Of a DNA stretch of 64,000 bases, positions 1 to 10,987 are shown in pieces; within the stretch, counting starts at the first letter, position 1, and the number at the start of each line of letters is the position of its first letter. The position numbers and the translations under genes are program-made. Source of the stretch: Brachionus plicatilis (Eukaryota > Rotifera > Eurotatoria > Ploima > Brachionidae); contig QEOQ01000274.1 of assembly GCA_010279815.1 (NCBI GenBank), forward strand, positions 800,618 through 864,617, in the 5' to 3' direction. Under the pieces are notes generated by a model that searched no databases, was not told the DNA's origin, and saw only the letters and a list, made by a program, of their open reading frames with translations.

Positions 1-2400
1 CCACCGTCACACGTATTGCCATGTTCACATCCTCTTCATTCACATACTCCCTCAGATGCATTCTGGCATGGGCCTCTGAAATGCGAATAATGGACTCTAT
101 GTGTCGCACTGTGATCGGAATACTTCCGGTCACAATCGACTCGCGTCTCAGATCAGCGTACATTCTGGATATTTTGTCTTGGTCCATGTGGTTGAGCCTA
201 GGGTGCACTTTTTCCTTGCTGTAAACAATGTACTTTTTGAGCAAATCCTGGGGTATTATGTCCACTCCAAAAGTGTTTGGTATTTCGACAGGCTTGTGCT
301 CGCTGGGCTCATGGTCTTCATTGATCGGATGATTTCTGATATGAGACTCGGTGACAAAACGAGCCAGCAGCTCGTCTTGCACTGAGTCGACCACATCTCT
401 GACTACACACAGAATGTCGAACCGAGACAAAATCGGCTCGGACAAGTCCACGTTGTTGCTGAACGTGAGTGTTGAGTTGTACCTTCCACCTAGGGGGTTG
501 GCTGCGGCAAGAATGGCGCATCTGGCCTGCAATGAAGTAATGATGCCTGCTTTGGAAATGGAAATAGACTGCTGTTCCATGGCTTCGTGAATGCTGGTTC
601 TGTCTGCATCGTTCATCTTGTCGAATTCGTCAATGATGCAAACGCCTTTGTCCGCAAGCACCAAGGCGCCGGCCTCTAAGGTCCATTCTCTTGTAATTGG
701 AGACTTTTGCACATAGGCTGTTAGACCAACTGCACTAGCTCCTTGTCCGGTTGTGTACACTGCTCTATGAGCTGTTTTCTCCACATACTTCAAAAATTGG
801 GACTTGGCTGTGCCCGGGTCCCCGCACAGCAACACGTTTATGTCACCTCTGAGTTTATGTTTGCCGCCGGGGTTCTTTGCCTCGCCGCCAAAAAGCAGCA
901 GCGAAATAGCTCGCTTGATATCCTCATGTCCGTAAATAGACGGAGCTATGCTAGCAAATATCCTGTTGGCAATTTTCTCATCTTTGGACAGCTCAACCAC
1001 CGCTTTCACATCCTCATCACTCAGAGTATTAAACGAAAGTTTGTCCTCCTTTTTGGTGATAAAATTGGCCTGTAGAACCGTGGCAAACACAGGAAAGCCA
1101 TTCTGAGTGTTCAACGAGCCATCATAATTGTTGTAATAGATGCCAGTGATGTCCACTTCATCCCCAGGCTTGCACGAATCGCACAGATCGCCAGCCAGAA
1201 TGGCGTCCTTTGAGCGTGGCAAACGTCCGGCAGGCACTTTGCCCGGACTTTCTTGGATGGTAATGCGCTGGTAATTTGAATAGATGGTCTGCTCCATGTT
1301 TATCTCAAAGGGTCCGGCCGACTGGCACTCGGGACATGTCTGCGGTCTGACCTCTTTTTCCAATGTTTGGTAAAATGGGCCCAGCACAAAGTTGCACTTG
1401 AGACAATTGTACTTGATCATGCTGAGTTGGGGCAGGACCGATGTGGAGCTTGTGATCACGCCATTTGTGCGCACCAATTGGTTGAGATGGAGTTGGCGTA
1501 GTGAGCGCAGCTCTTCGACTAAAGGCAGGTCGGAAATTCGCACGTGAATTTCCTTGGCTATTTTGTGGTAGTGGGGGTACAAGCTGAAGACGTAGTCCTT
1601 GGCGGCCTCGTCAAAAATGGCCAGCATTTCAAGCGGTGCCTCGACCAGAAAGTAGGCGAGCACCTCTTCGGACTGATAGAGCAAGTTGTAGTCGACCACC
1701 AGACTCTGATGGTTGGCCTCGACCATGTAGCGGATTTTTTCCCTGTACACATTGTGGCCATTTTCGTCCACAATCGATTTGAGGAAGTTTTTGAATCGAT
1801 TGTAAATTTCGGTCCTTGGACCGACCATTTTGACCCATTCCCTGAGGCCGTGGCCTTTCATCACGTCCAAATTTTCTATGCTCTCAATGGGCTCGTCAGT
1901 GCCGAGCTCGTTCTGGGAGCCCATGTCGTGGAATTTTGTCTTTTTTCTGAACGAGCCCGCATCGGGTTCCAGGTCTTCGGAGAGCTCGGAGTAGAGAAGG
2001 GAGTCTTTGATGCGGCCCTTGATGTTGGAGCGGCCCTCTTTTTTGTCTCTTTTTTTCATTTCCCGCTCAGCTCTGACTCTGTCCTCGATGTCCATGGCAT
2101 CGTAGTCCTCTTGGTCGAGGTCGGCGCCGTCGTACGTGTCCAATTCTGGCACTGGACGATAGTCGTCCTCCATGTTGTCGCCGAACAAGTCTTCGCCGTC
2201 TTCTTCCTCTGGCTCGGCGGCTGTGTCGCCCAGCACCTCATTAGCTAGGTCCTCATCTTGGCCCTCGTCCTGGAATGGCTCCGTATTCTCTGTTTCTTCT
2301 GCTTCTCGAGTTGGACTCGAGTCTTCTTTGGGTCTTCTCTTTTGGTACAATTTTTTTAAAAGTTGAACAAAGATTTTGGAGGACTTACGATTCTTGGCAT
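1..2400 (-). CDS. MCM2: MCM2, replicative DNA helicase subunit (partial, C terminus off the window edge)
   Basis: Subunit of the MCM2-7 hexamer that unwinds DNA at replication forks in the nucleus. The reading frame starts with ATG at 2400. Exon 1 has only four codons (2389-2400), followed by a 50-bp GTAAGT...AAAAG intron (2339-2388); exon 2 (1-2338) is uninterrupted and runs off the edge, giving about 783 codons. The N terminus is acidic, as in MCM2 of other species. A CX2C...CX2C zinc finger (CLKC, later CPEC) lies near 1350-1420. The AAA+ core shows Walker A GDPGTAKS near 820, Walker B DEFDKM near 620 and the arginine-finger motif SRFD near 410. Human MCM2 is about 904 residues, so roughly the last 120 are missing. 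The zinc-finger spacing and acidic tail favour MCM2 over other MCM paralogues. The tiny first exon is inferred from splice signals and frame only. Confidence 0.96.
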
Positions 2401-2679
2401 TTTTGGCTTACAAAGAAATTTGAATTAAATGAGCGTGTGCTTTTGTTGAATTTAAATTTTAAAATTAATTTTTTTTTTTTGTTTAAAAATTTAAAATTTT
2501 ATTATATTTTGCCTTGATCCATACAATTGAATCTAAGATTGGTTTTTTGTTCATTTAATTCAGAGATGTTTAAAAGTTACAAGTCTTGAGTCAAGTCCAA
2601 GCTAAATTCTTTTCAATTTAAATTTTTTAAACTGATTTTAAATTTTTTTTAAAGTCTTTTTTTTAATTCTGGCCTTTGA
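2401..2679. other. AT-rich upstream flank of MCM2 with a hAT-like repeat end
   Basis: Upstream side of MCM2 and the likely site of its promoter, but no clear core element is visible in the A/T tracts. At 2561-2602 a CAGAGATGTTTAAAAG terminus followed by AGTC-type repeats matches the CAGAGTTG repeat family seen elsewhere in the window. A stretch at about 2490-2533 recurs at about 3905-3951, on the other side of the foldback element. Confidence 0.5.
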
Positions 2680-2687
2680 CTTTAAAT

Positions 2688-3791
2688 GGGTCCTACTAAA
2701 ATACTGACCCCCATTTATTTTGCAAAACAAAAATATTTTTTAAAGTTTTAATATATCATTTAGTTTGAATTTTTCTCTATTTTTTGAAAATTAAACTAGT
2801 TTTTCTCCAAAATTTTTATTTTTTGTGAAAATCGAATATTTTTGTACTTTTAAAAACCTGACCCCCTACTGACCCCCAATTTTTTACGACTGACCCCCAA
2901 CTGACCCCCATTTTTCTTGAAGAGAATTTAACTAGCTTTCTAAAATTGTGCCTAGTTTTTCTCCAGGAAGTATAGTTTTTGAGATATTTTGATTATAATA
3001 AAAGACCTTAGTTATTTTGAAATAGGAATTAAAAGTTTTAATTTAACGAGCTTTCTAAAAATGTGACTAGTTTTTCTCCAGGATGTATAGTTTTCGAGTA
3101 TTTCAAGAGATTTCATAATAATTAAGAAAAATTCAATTTTTAATTGTAATATTTGATATTTTTTGTTTTATTAATTTAGTTTTAAGATTTTTTAATAAAA
3201 ATTAAAATTAATTTTATTAGCAATTAATTTAATAAAAAAATAAAGTCTATGTCTTTAATTTTTAAAAACGTAAAAATATATATAAGAAATTTTATGGAAA
3301 TTTTAAAAAATTTAAAACTAAAATAAACTTAATTTATCAATGCGAATGGGAAACAACTTGGCTCTTTTTTCCACTTGCAAATGCTCTTAGTATATGGAAT
3401 GGTATATCGTATTAAAACTTTTAATTCCTTTTTCAAAATAACTAAGGTCTTTTATTATAATCAAAATATCTCAAAAACTATACTTCCTGGAGAAAAACTA
3501 GGCACAATTTTAGAAAGCTAGTTAAATTCTCTTCAAGAAAAATGGGGGTCAGTTGGGGGTCAGTCGTAAAAAATTGGGGGGTCAGTAGGGGGTCAGGTTT
3601 TTAAAAGTACAAAAATATTCGATTTTCACAAAAAATAAAAATTTTGGAGAAAAACTAGTTTGATTTTCAAAAAATAGAGAAAAATTCAAACTAAATGATA
3701 TATTAAAACTTTAAAAAATATTTTTGTTTTGCAAAATAAATGGGGGTCAGAAAATTTAAAAAAAATGGGGGTCAGCATTTTAGTAGGACCC
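2688..3791. mobile_element. Foldback (long-TIR) non-autonomous DNA transposon with 8-bp target duplication
   Basis: A 1104-bp element whose ends are inverted copies of each other, beginning GGGTCCTACTAAAAT and rich in CTGACCCCC on one arm and GGGGGTCAG on the other. The arms, about 2688-3040 and 3410-3791, are very similar with small indels; the centre is unique and AT-rich. It is bounded by the direct repeat CTTTAAAT at 2680-2687 and 3792-3799, an 8-bp target-site duplication. There is no ORF of note. An 8-bp duplication is known from hAT, P and Merlin-type transposases; the termini do not identify which one mobilised it. A related half-copy lies at 56950-57302. Confidence 0.85.
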
Positions 3792-3958
3792 CTTTAAATT
3801 AATAATTAAAAAATTTTAAATTTTAATTTTGATTTAAAAACAAAAAACAAATTAAAGGCTAAATTCTGTACAATTTCAAAATTAATTTTTTTTTGTCTAA
3901 AAATTTTAAATTTTATTTTATTTTGCCTTGATCCATACAATTGAAGGATTCAATTTTA

Positions 3959-4269
3959 GAACAAAGAAAAAAAACAAAAATCTTGAAAATGAAATAACTT
4001 TTCTACTATGAGTCTAAAAATTGTTCTGCAAAATGTATCAACTGATACAAACTTTGAACCACCAAAATTAAGTCTCTGCAAAAACTCTTCAATTTAATTT
4101 AAATGATTTCTTTAAACATTTAATGCTTTGCAGACTTGCAGAGTTTTTGCAGAGACTTAATTTTGGTGGTACAAAGTTTGTATCAGCTGATACATTTTGC
4201 AGAACAATTTTTAGACTCATAGTAGAAAAGTTATTTCATTTTCAAGATTTTTGTTTTTTTTCTTTGTTC
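3959..4269. repeat. Inverted repeat with 130-bp arms and 51-bp loop
   Basis: The arms at 3959-4088 and 4140-4269 have equal length and are near-perfect reverse complements, separated by 51 bp. The loop-proximal end of each arm contains GCAGAG, as in hAT-type termini. Transcribed, it would form a long hairpin. A similar GCAGAGTTTTTGCAG motif occurs near 21690. No gene is present. Confidence 0.8.
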
Positions 4270-4836
4270 AAAAATTCACAACACCTAAAAATGACAACTA
4301 TTAAGTCAAGTCCAAGCCAGAACTTTAAATTTTTTTATAGAAACTCTTAAATAAAATTTTAAATATCGTTTTAATGGTTCTTTAATGGCAATTTTAGAAA
4401 ATTAAAATATCTTAATTGATATTTTATTAAAAATAAAAATTAAATTAAAAGCTAAATTCCTTTCGATTTAAATTATAAAACAAATTTTAAATTTTTTTAA
4501 TTTTTTGTGTTTTATAAAATTATAAAAAATCATTCTAATGGAATAGTTATGTTGGCTATTTTAGGTTATTAAAATATTTGAATGCCTTAAATTTTTTTTT
4601 AAATTACTTTGTTTATCACAATAAAGAAAATGCTGCAACTTTTTTGATAAAAATTTTTTTTTTTATTAAAAATAAAAACCTTTTTTTAAGCTAATTAGTA
4701 AAAATTTTCATCAAAATACTCACATTTTAATGAGGATTTTAAAAATAATGTTTTTGTTTAAAAAATTTTATGACATTTCTGGTTGAATCATGGATTGAAC
4801 TTACTTTTAATACTAAAAATTCTTTGTGCGCTTTTG

Positions 4837-5097
4837 CAGAGTTTTTTAAAAGTCACAAGTCTTAAGTCAAGCCCAAGTCCGGACTTTAAAATTTTAAATA
4901 CTGAAGAAGAATTGTGAAGACATTTAGGTTAAAATTGCAAGAAAATTCTGAAATATGGCAAATCTATTGCATTATACAACCCAAGAATATAAAAATTTTT
5001 TGATATGAAGCCTGATTTAGCAAATTTAAGAAAAAATTCTGTACTTCGACTTTTTTTTTGTCACTTGGACTTTTTTTGGGACTTTTAGACAACTCTG
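4837..5097. mobile_element. hAT-like MITE, CAGAGTT family
   Basis: A 261-bp element starting CAGAGTTTTTTAAAAGTC and ending in the inverted form AACTCTG. Inside both ends are runs of AGTC/GACT-type repeats. It is flanked by CGCTTTTG (4829-4836) and TACTTTTG (5098-5105), an 8-bp duplication with two mismatches, as expected for hAT insertion. It has no coding capacity. Relatives occur at 2561, 47173-47831, 53994 and 56676. Confidence 0.7.
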
Positions 5098-6480
5098 TAC
5101 TTTTGTGTCTTTTTCTTTTTAAGAAAAATATTCTGTAATTTTGAACGATTTAGATTTTAAATTTATCTAGTCTAAATAATTTATTTTTATATTTTTTAGT
5201 CATTTTTAGATAAATTTAGCGTTAGTTTTATCATATTATGGATAGAGAAAAACAGGATCTGGATCGGAGGCCTAGTTAAGGGAATCAGGTTAAATAAAAT
5301 TAAAGCGAATCGTTGATAATTATTATTAAAAAATACTAATTGAAAAATATAAAATAAATTCTTTATTATTCTGTTTTTTCTTGATTTTATATTTTCAATA
5401 AAAAAAAAAAATCTAAAAAAGAAATTTATTCAGTATCGGACAGTTCATATTTTTTAGTAAAATAAGAAACTTCTTCAAAAACTAGAATAAAAAATGTGCT
5501 TAAATATTTTAATGTGGTTTTCTTAAATCCCAAAACTAATTTTTTTTTAAATGATTATACTTTAAAAATTTTTATTTTTTGGCTTTCTATCCAAATATTC
5601 TTTTATAAAAAGTAGCTATAAATTAAAAATAAATAAATAAAAGTATTTTATTGAAGTTAAGCCAAAATTAAATTAAAATTTTCTTTGAAAATTCTTTTAG
5701 AAATTCGATCTGTATCCGTAATCTTAATAAGTAAAAGGTTCTGGCAATTCAACACCTTCCAGATTTTCAAAACTATTCAATTTCGATTTACGATTCAGAA
5801 AACAAAAAAGAAATCTTCAAATATTGATAATTTTTCGATTATTACCAATAAATAGACGGCCCCAAGAAATCGAATTCAAAATTTAAATAAATTACTTCAA
5901 TTTTATTAGAAAATCAACACAATTAGAAAAAATACAAAAAATTTAATTATTTTTTTTCATTTCACCATAAATTTATCAAAAAAACAATTTTATTATTTTT
6001 GGCTAAAAATTAAAATTTAAAACACATATCAAAATTATTACTATTTGACTTAGATTTTTTATGATTTAAAGCTTAAATTGAAAATAATGTAAAAATAATG
6101 TAACTTTTTTTTTTCTTTTGTTTAAATAAATTCTTTTTAGATTGAGATGACGATACATGATTTTGTAAAACAACGAATTTGCTACAAACTAAACATATTG
6201 TTTTACTAATCAAATTTTAGAATATTTTTTTAATTCAATTTAGTCTAAAATATCTTTTAAATGGAGTTTATTTTGGAAAAATCAAAATCTCATAAAAAGA
6301 AAGTGAAATTATTAAATAGCACTGACCTTACCTAAATGTTTGATTGACACCTAAACTTAAGCTTTAATTTTTTTTCTAAAATATTTAAGCTGTTTGATTT
6401 ATTAATAATAAAACCAGTTTTCGGGCTTTTTTTTTTAATTTTTAAAAAATGTCAAATAAAAAAAATTGATTCGAAATATT
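5098..6480. other. AT-rich intergenic stretch
   Basis: No ORF, repeat with defined ends or RNA gene is visible. The sequence is mostly A/T tracts, with one less biased patch at about 5220-5300 that does not read as coding. Confidence 0.5.
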
Positions 6481-6484
6481 TCTT

Positions 6485-6778
6485 AAATTTTTTTCTATCT
6501 ATCACTCCATCCGGATAATAAAATATTGCTTGCTCCCAACCATCTTTCGCTCTCAACATCCAGCGCAGGTATACCATGGTTTCTCAAAGATTTGATGCGT
6601 AATTAATTTGAGAGACAATTCTTGACTACAGTAGGTGAATTTCTGAAAAAAAACTATCTTCCATCGTTCTTCAAATTTCAGAATTAAGAAGTAGACTTTC
6701 TTGATCTTTTAGAATGTCGGCAATCTGAGAATCTATATATTTTTCTAATCTATCGTATTGAATCATCACAAGCTTATA
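6485..6778 (-). pseudogene. Possible coding relic, interrupted by a mariner insertion
   Basis: This 290-bp patch has clearly higher complexity than its surroundings and ends where the long-TIR mariner-type element begins. On the minus strand it contains short open segments in different frames, for example IQYDRLEKYIDSQIADILK and then NHGIPALDVESERWLG, separated by stops and frame changes. I do not recognise the family. It may be a decayed transposase or a fragment of a host exon; chance is not excluded. Confidence 0.25.
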
Positions 6779-6780
6779 TA

Positions 6781-9130
6781 ACGGGTGTTCAAAAAAGGTC
6801 CGCCCGATTTTTGAATTAAAAAAAAATAGGGTTCTATTTTTTCAAATTTTCTAACATTTTACACACTTGTTCAAAATTTTATCCTGTTTACGAATATGAA
6901 AGTCTTTTTTTTCAAAAAATGAGACATCTACCTGATTGGTCAGCGTTCTTGACCACTACTAATGACTAAAATAATCCTCCAAATTTTTTTTTTCAAATAT
7001 ACATGTTTTATATATTTTCTGAATCCATATTTAATGGTGATTAAAATGAGCTATTGGTCGTTTTAATGTGATAAACGGTTAAAAAAATATAAATAAAAAT
7101 CTAATAAATACTAGGATTATCCAAAAATATGAAAAAAATGAATTTTAGTGATTTATTAAGCTTTGCTTTTGAACAGAATCATTTGGTTGTCTGATAATTT
7201 ACATTTATATAAAAATTTCAATCATCTATCTAAATAATACCCGAATATGAAAAAAAGTGTTCACCTTGAGTCTAAATCTATTGTCTATTTAAAACATACA
7301 CTTTTGTCTATATGAAAGGATTAAGTGTAAAATTTTTTCTTAGTTTTTTTTTGAAGTACCAGCTTTCTATATATCATTTTGAAGCAGGGAGAAAATGCTT
7401 TAATTTAATATGCAATACTTGATAGCTGCACTCTTTATTTTTCAAAAAATTCAAAAAAAAAACAATTCATTTTTAAATGATTTTTATTTATAAAGATTAT
7501 TTATGACAATAGTTTCCTTCAACTTTTTCGACCATAGCTACTCGTCTACTAAAAGAATCTAGAGAATTTTTTATTTCACATACAGGAACATTCTTAATAG
7601 CTCTTAATATTTCTTTTTTGAATGTTTCTAAATCACTAAACTTACTACAGCGAATTCGAGTAACAACAGCGTTCCAAAAATAGAAATCGCACGGATTAAG
7701 ATCCGGAGAATTAGGAGGCCAGTTGTTTTTTGAAAGGAATTTGAAGAAGTTGTTTTCACACCATTGTTGGCTTATTAGTGCTGTGTGCGGAGTGGCTCCG
7801 TCTTGTTGATAAACCCATTTTGTTGTGCCAAACAATCGATTCCCATTCCTTTTTGCTAAAGGTAAAATTCTGTTTTTGTAATAAACAGAATTTATTTTTT
7901 GGCCTAAATAGATTTGAATTTTAGAAATTAAAATTATTTAAAAACATAATTTTCTCTTCATAAACCTTTTTGGACGAGGGACTTTTCTCTTCTTGTAGGC
8001 CTTATTATCATAAATTTTGTAAAAAATAAGATAAATTAAGAGACAATTAAATTAAGCTAACCTTCAAATTTAAATCTTTACGAATATTTACCACAGAACC
8101 CAGAGAAAAGTCGAGCTTCTTGCTTATTTGTCGACCCGAATAAGAATTAAGAAGACGCTTAACTTTTTTTTTATTAATATGATTATTAGCTGTTCGAGGT
8201 CGTCCAGTCGAAAAGCTTTGTTTCATTTTTCCACTCTCCCGAAAAACTTGTATCCATTCGTTAACAGTTCGCTTGGATACAGAACCACCAATTATTTCAA
8301 GGATATTTTTGGTACTTTTTCCCTGTTTAAACGAATCGATAACTATTTGCCGAACTTCATTGGATTTATGTTTTCCCATTTTTTCGATTATTTTCAAGTT
8401 TGAAGAATTTTTTTTGTAATATTTCAAAATGAATTTAAAAATGAATTGTTTTTTTTTTGAATTTTTTGAAAAATAAAGAGTGCAGCTATCAAGTATTGCA
8501 TATTAAATTAAAGCATTTTCTCCCTGCTTCAAAATGATATATAGAAAGCTGGTACTTCAAAAAAAAACTAAGAAAAAATTTTACACTTAATCCTTTCATA
8601 TAGACAAAAGTGTATGTTTTAAATAGACAATAGATTTAGACTCAAGGTGAACACTTTTTTTCATATTCGGGTATTATTTAGATAGATGATTGAAATTTTT
8701 ATATAAATGTAAATTATCAGACAACCAAATGATTCTGTTCAAAAGCAAAGCTTAATAAATCACTAAAATTCATTTTTTTCATATTTTTGGATAATCCTAG
8801 TATTTATTAGATTTTTATTTATATTTTTTTAACCGTTTATCACATTAAAACGACCAATAGCTCATTTTAATCACCATTAAATATGGATTCAGAAAATATA
8901 TAAAACATGTATATTTGAAAAAAAAAATTTGGAGGATTATTTTAGTCATTAGTAGTGGTCAAGAACGCTGACCAATCAGGTAGATGTCTCATTTTTTGAA
9001 AAAAAAGACTTTCATATTCGTAAACAGGATAAAATTTTGAACAAGTGTGTAAAATGTTAGAAAATTTGAAAAAATAGAACCCTATTTTTTTTTAATTCAA
9101 AAATCGGGCGGACCTTTTTTGAACACCCGT
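6781..9130 (-). mobile_element. Tc1/mariner-type (DD37D-like) transposon with 698-bp terminal inverted repeats
   Basis: A 2350-bp element starting ACGGGTGTTCAAAAAAGG and ending in its reverse complement, flanked by TA on both sides (6779-6780 and 9131-9132). The inverted repeats at 6781-7478 and 8433-9130 are the same length with no net indel. Between them, on the minus strand, lies a broken transposase. TA duplication and transposase motifs place it in the IS630/Tc1/mariner superfamily. The ACGGGTGTTC terminus is shared with the element at 41381-49208 and the relic ending at 27899. Confidence 0.93.
7497..8427 (-). pseudogene. Transposase of the long-TIR mariner-type element, internally deleted
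   Basis: The N-terminal part (8047-8427) is a helix-turn-helix DNA-binding region with a GRPRTANNHINKKKVKRLL segment, as in Tc1-like transposases. A GTTAGC...AAG intron then appears to lead to AYKKRKVPRPKRF near 8000. The C-terminal part (7497-7835) holds the second catalytic aspartate in YQQDGATPHT and the third in SPDLNPCDF. I count 37 residues between these, the DD37D spacing known from maT-type mariners. The stretch that should carry the first catalytic aspartate (the DEK region seen in the related element at 42380) is missing, so this copy should be inactive. Confidence 0.85.
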
Positions 9131-9132
9131 TA

Positions 9133-9863
9133 TGTATTTTTTTTTAAATCGTAAAATTTTAATCTTTTTCATTTAAAAATAAAAGTTAAATTAATAAAAT
9201 AAATAAATAAATATTTGCTGGTTAAATAAATAAAAACAAAAATCTTTTTTTACTTTTTTAAATACATTACTTTTAACCAACTCTGCATTAAAAATCCTAA
9301 GTGTCCAGACCAATGTGGTTATTCAAAAAATGTATTTAGTGATCAAATGTAACTTATTTCCTCTGCAGATACCGATATTCACGATACCAGGTTTAAACAA
9401 GAGTATTAATGTTGGTGTAATATTTAGTTCTAAATAATGTTTTTACATTTTCTTTTTTCTATTTCAAAAATTATAAGCCGAAAAAAAATTAATTTGCTGA
9501 ATCTGAATAGCGTGACAACTTAATTAGTTAAAAAATTTCAAATGAACATTCTTAATTTGATCAAGACGTGCAGTCTGAAAATAACTTTAGTTTTTTTTTA
9601 CGAGGTTATCCTCCAGTGAATTTTCTTTAATTTTATCATTTCGCAGTTAAATAAATAAAATAAAAAAAAAATCCATCCAAAACAAAAAATTCAAATATGA
9701 TCAAAAATAATTTTATTTTATTTATATTGTTTAAGTTTTTATCTAATTATGTAATTTAAATTTATTAGAATACTTAATTATTGATGCTGATTTGAATCAA
9801 AATTTTTGAATAAATTTTATTTAGTTTAAGAAAAATTTTTACAAAAAAATTTCAATTTTTTTC
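9133..9863. other. AT-rich intergenic stretch
   Basis: Between the mariner-type element and the 3' end of the gene at 9864-10409. It is low complexity apart from a short patch near 9290-9420 with no coding potential. AATAAA-type signals on the minus strand near 9810 could serve the upstream gene. Confidence 0.5.
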
Positions 9864-10409
9864 CTAAGGCCAAGAATTGTGACTTTTGATATTAAATTTT
9901 TGATTTTTCAGTTCTCTCCTGATAAAATATCTCTGATTTTGGTCGGGCCTTGATGGCTTTTGGATAAACAAAAATTGTTTGCCTTCACTTGGCTTGTATT
10001 TTAAAACTGTATTTTGATTCAAATTTGCTGCCTGTGATTTGAACTCTGTCCTAATTTGCACAGTATCTTGCCAAATGGCATTATTTTTGCCTGTATTTGG
10101 TTCGTAAAGATTAGTTGTATCAATTTTGAAGTACTTGATGTAGAAAACTCGTTTGTCATTTTGAAAATTTTGTGTGGAAAGCTGATCACTGGACTTGGGC
10201 ATTTTTGCATGCGGAACCCTTTTTTTTGCCACGTTGAATGCCGGCGTTTTGCGGTAAGTTCTTTTCGCGTTTTTTGCTGTAACAGGTTTAAACATAGCAT
10301 TTCTAGTCGCTGCGGCAATTTCATCATTATATTCCGAGATAGTTAAAGAGGGTAAGCTGTCCAAAAAAGCTCGATCATACAGTGACACTTGTTTCGTAGT
10401 CAAAACCAT
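9864..10409 (-). CDS. Unrecognised protein, 181 residues, single exon
   Basis: Open from ATG at 10409 to a stop at 9864, with balanced amino-acid use and much less A/T bias than the flanks, which supports a real gene. The product is basic and polar, with no signal peptide or membrane segment. A lysine/arginine-rich centre (KNAKRTYRKTPAFNVAKKR) is followed by a tail rich in Asn, Gln and Lys that ends HNSWP. I recognise no domain. It is not related to the mobile elements in the window, so I take it for a small lineage-specific host gene. Confidence 0.6.
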   Translation of the reverse strand: MVLTTKQVSLYDRAFLDSLPSLTISEYNDEIAAATRNAMFKPVTAKNAKRTYRKTPAFNVAKKRVPHAKMPKSSDQLSTQNFQNDKRVFYIKYFKIDTTNLYEPNTGKNNAIWQDTVQIRTEFKSQAANLNQNTVLKYKPSEGKQFLFIQKPSRPDQNQRYFIRRELKNQKFNIKSHNSWP

Positions 10410-10771
10410 TTTCTATTTTAGAATAAAAAATTAGAAAACTATTTTAAATTAGAGATTCGAGTTGAATAAAATTGAGATGTACACAATAAAAAAGAAAGTA
10501 TATTTATAAACTATGGAAGATAATTAAACAAAATTTTCATCGATAAAAATATGACGATTTTTTCTCAGATAATTAAGATGGAGTAATATGAAAAAAACTA
10601 AATTGGTAAATTACAAAATATTTTCAAATTGTTATTTTTATTTATCTGTCAGATACATTTTATTGATGATGAACTTGGTATTTATTTGATTAGTTAATTT
10701 GAAAAAGGTGTTTAATAAATTGCTAAATTTTTCAATTGCTTAACTTAGTAGAATGATTTCTCTTAAAAATT

Positions 10772-10987
10772 GATGTTCTAATGAAAAAAAAAATAATTAA
10801 TTACATAAAATTAAAATAAATAGATTTAAAATTTATTGTTGATTTTTTTTTACATATATTTTTTAAAACTAATTGGATTCAAAAATTTCAAGAATAATCA
10901 ATAAAATCTTTATTGTGTTCAATTTGAAAATTTATAGATGTCTTGGAAAATTCGATCACAAATTCTCAAATAGTTTTATTTTTGTTT
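10772..10987. repeat. Left copy of a ~220-bp direct repeat flanking a SWIM element
   Basis: Begins GATGTTCTAATGAAAA and ends GTTTTATTTTTGTTT exactly where the SWIM element starts. The second copy (11842-12069) begins at the base after that element. I judge the two copies roughly 85-90% identical by eye, with indels. There is no coding content. Confidence 0.8.

Noticed and set aside
1544..2248. 234-residue plus-strand ORF
   Set aside because: Antisense shadow of MCM2; the minus strand has the full MCM2 motifs.
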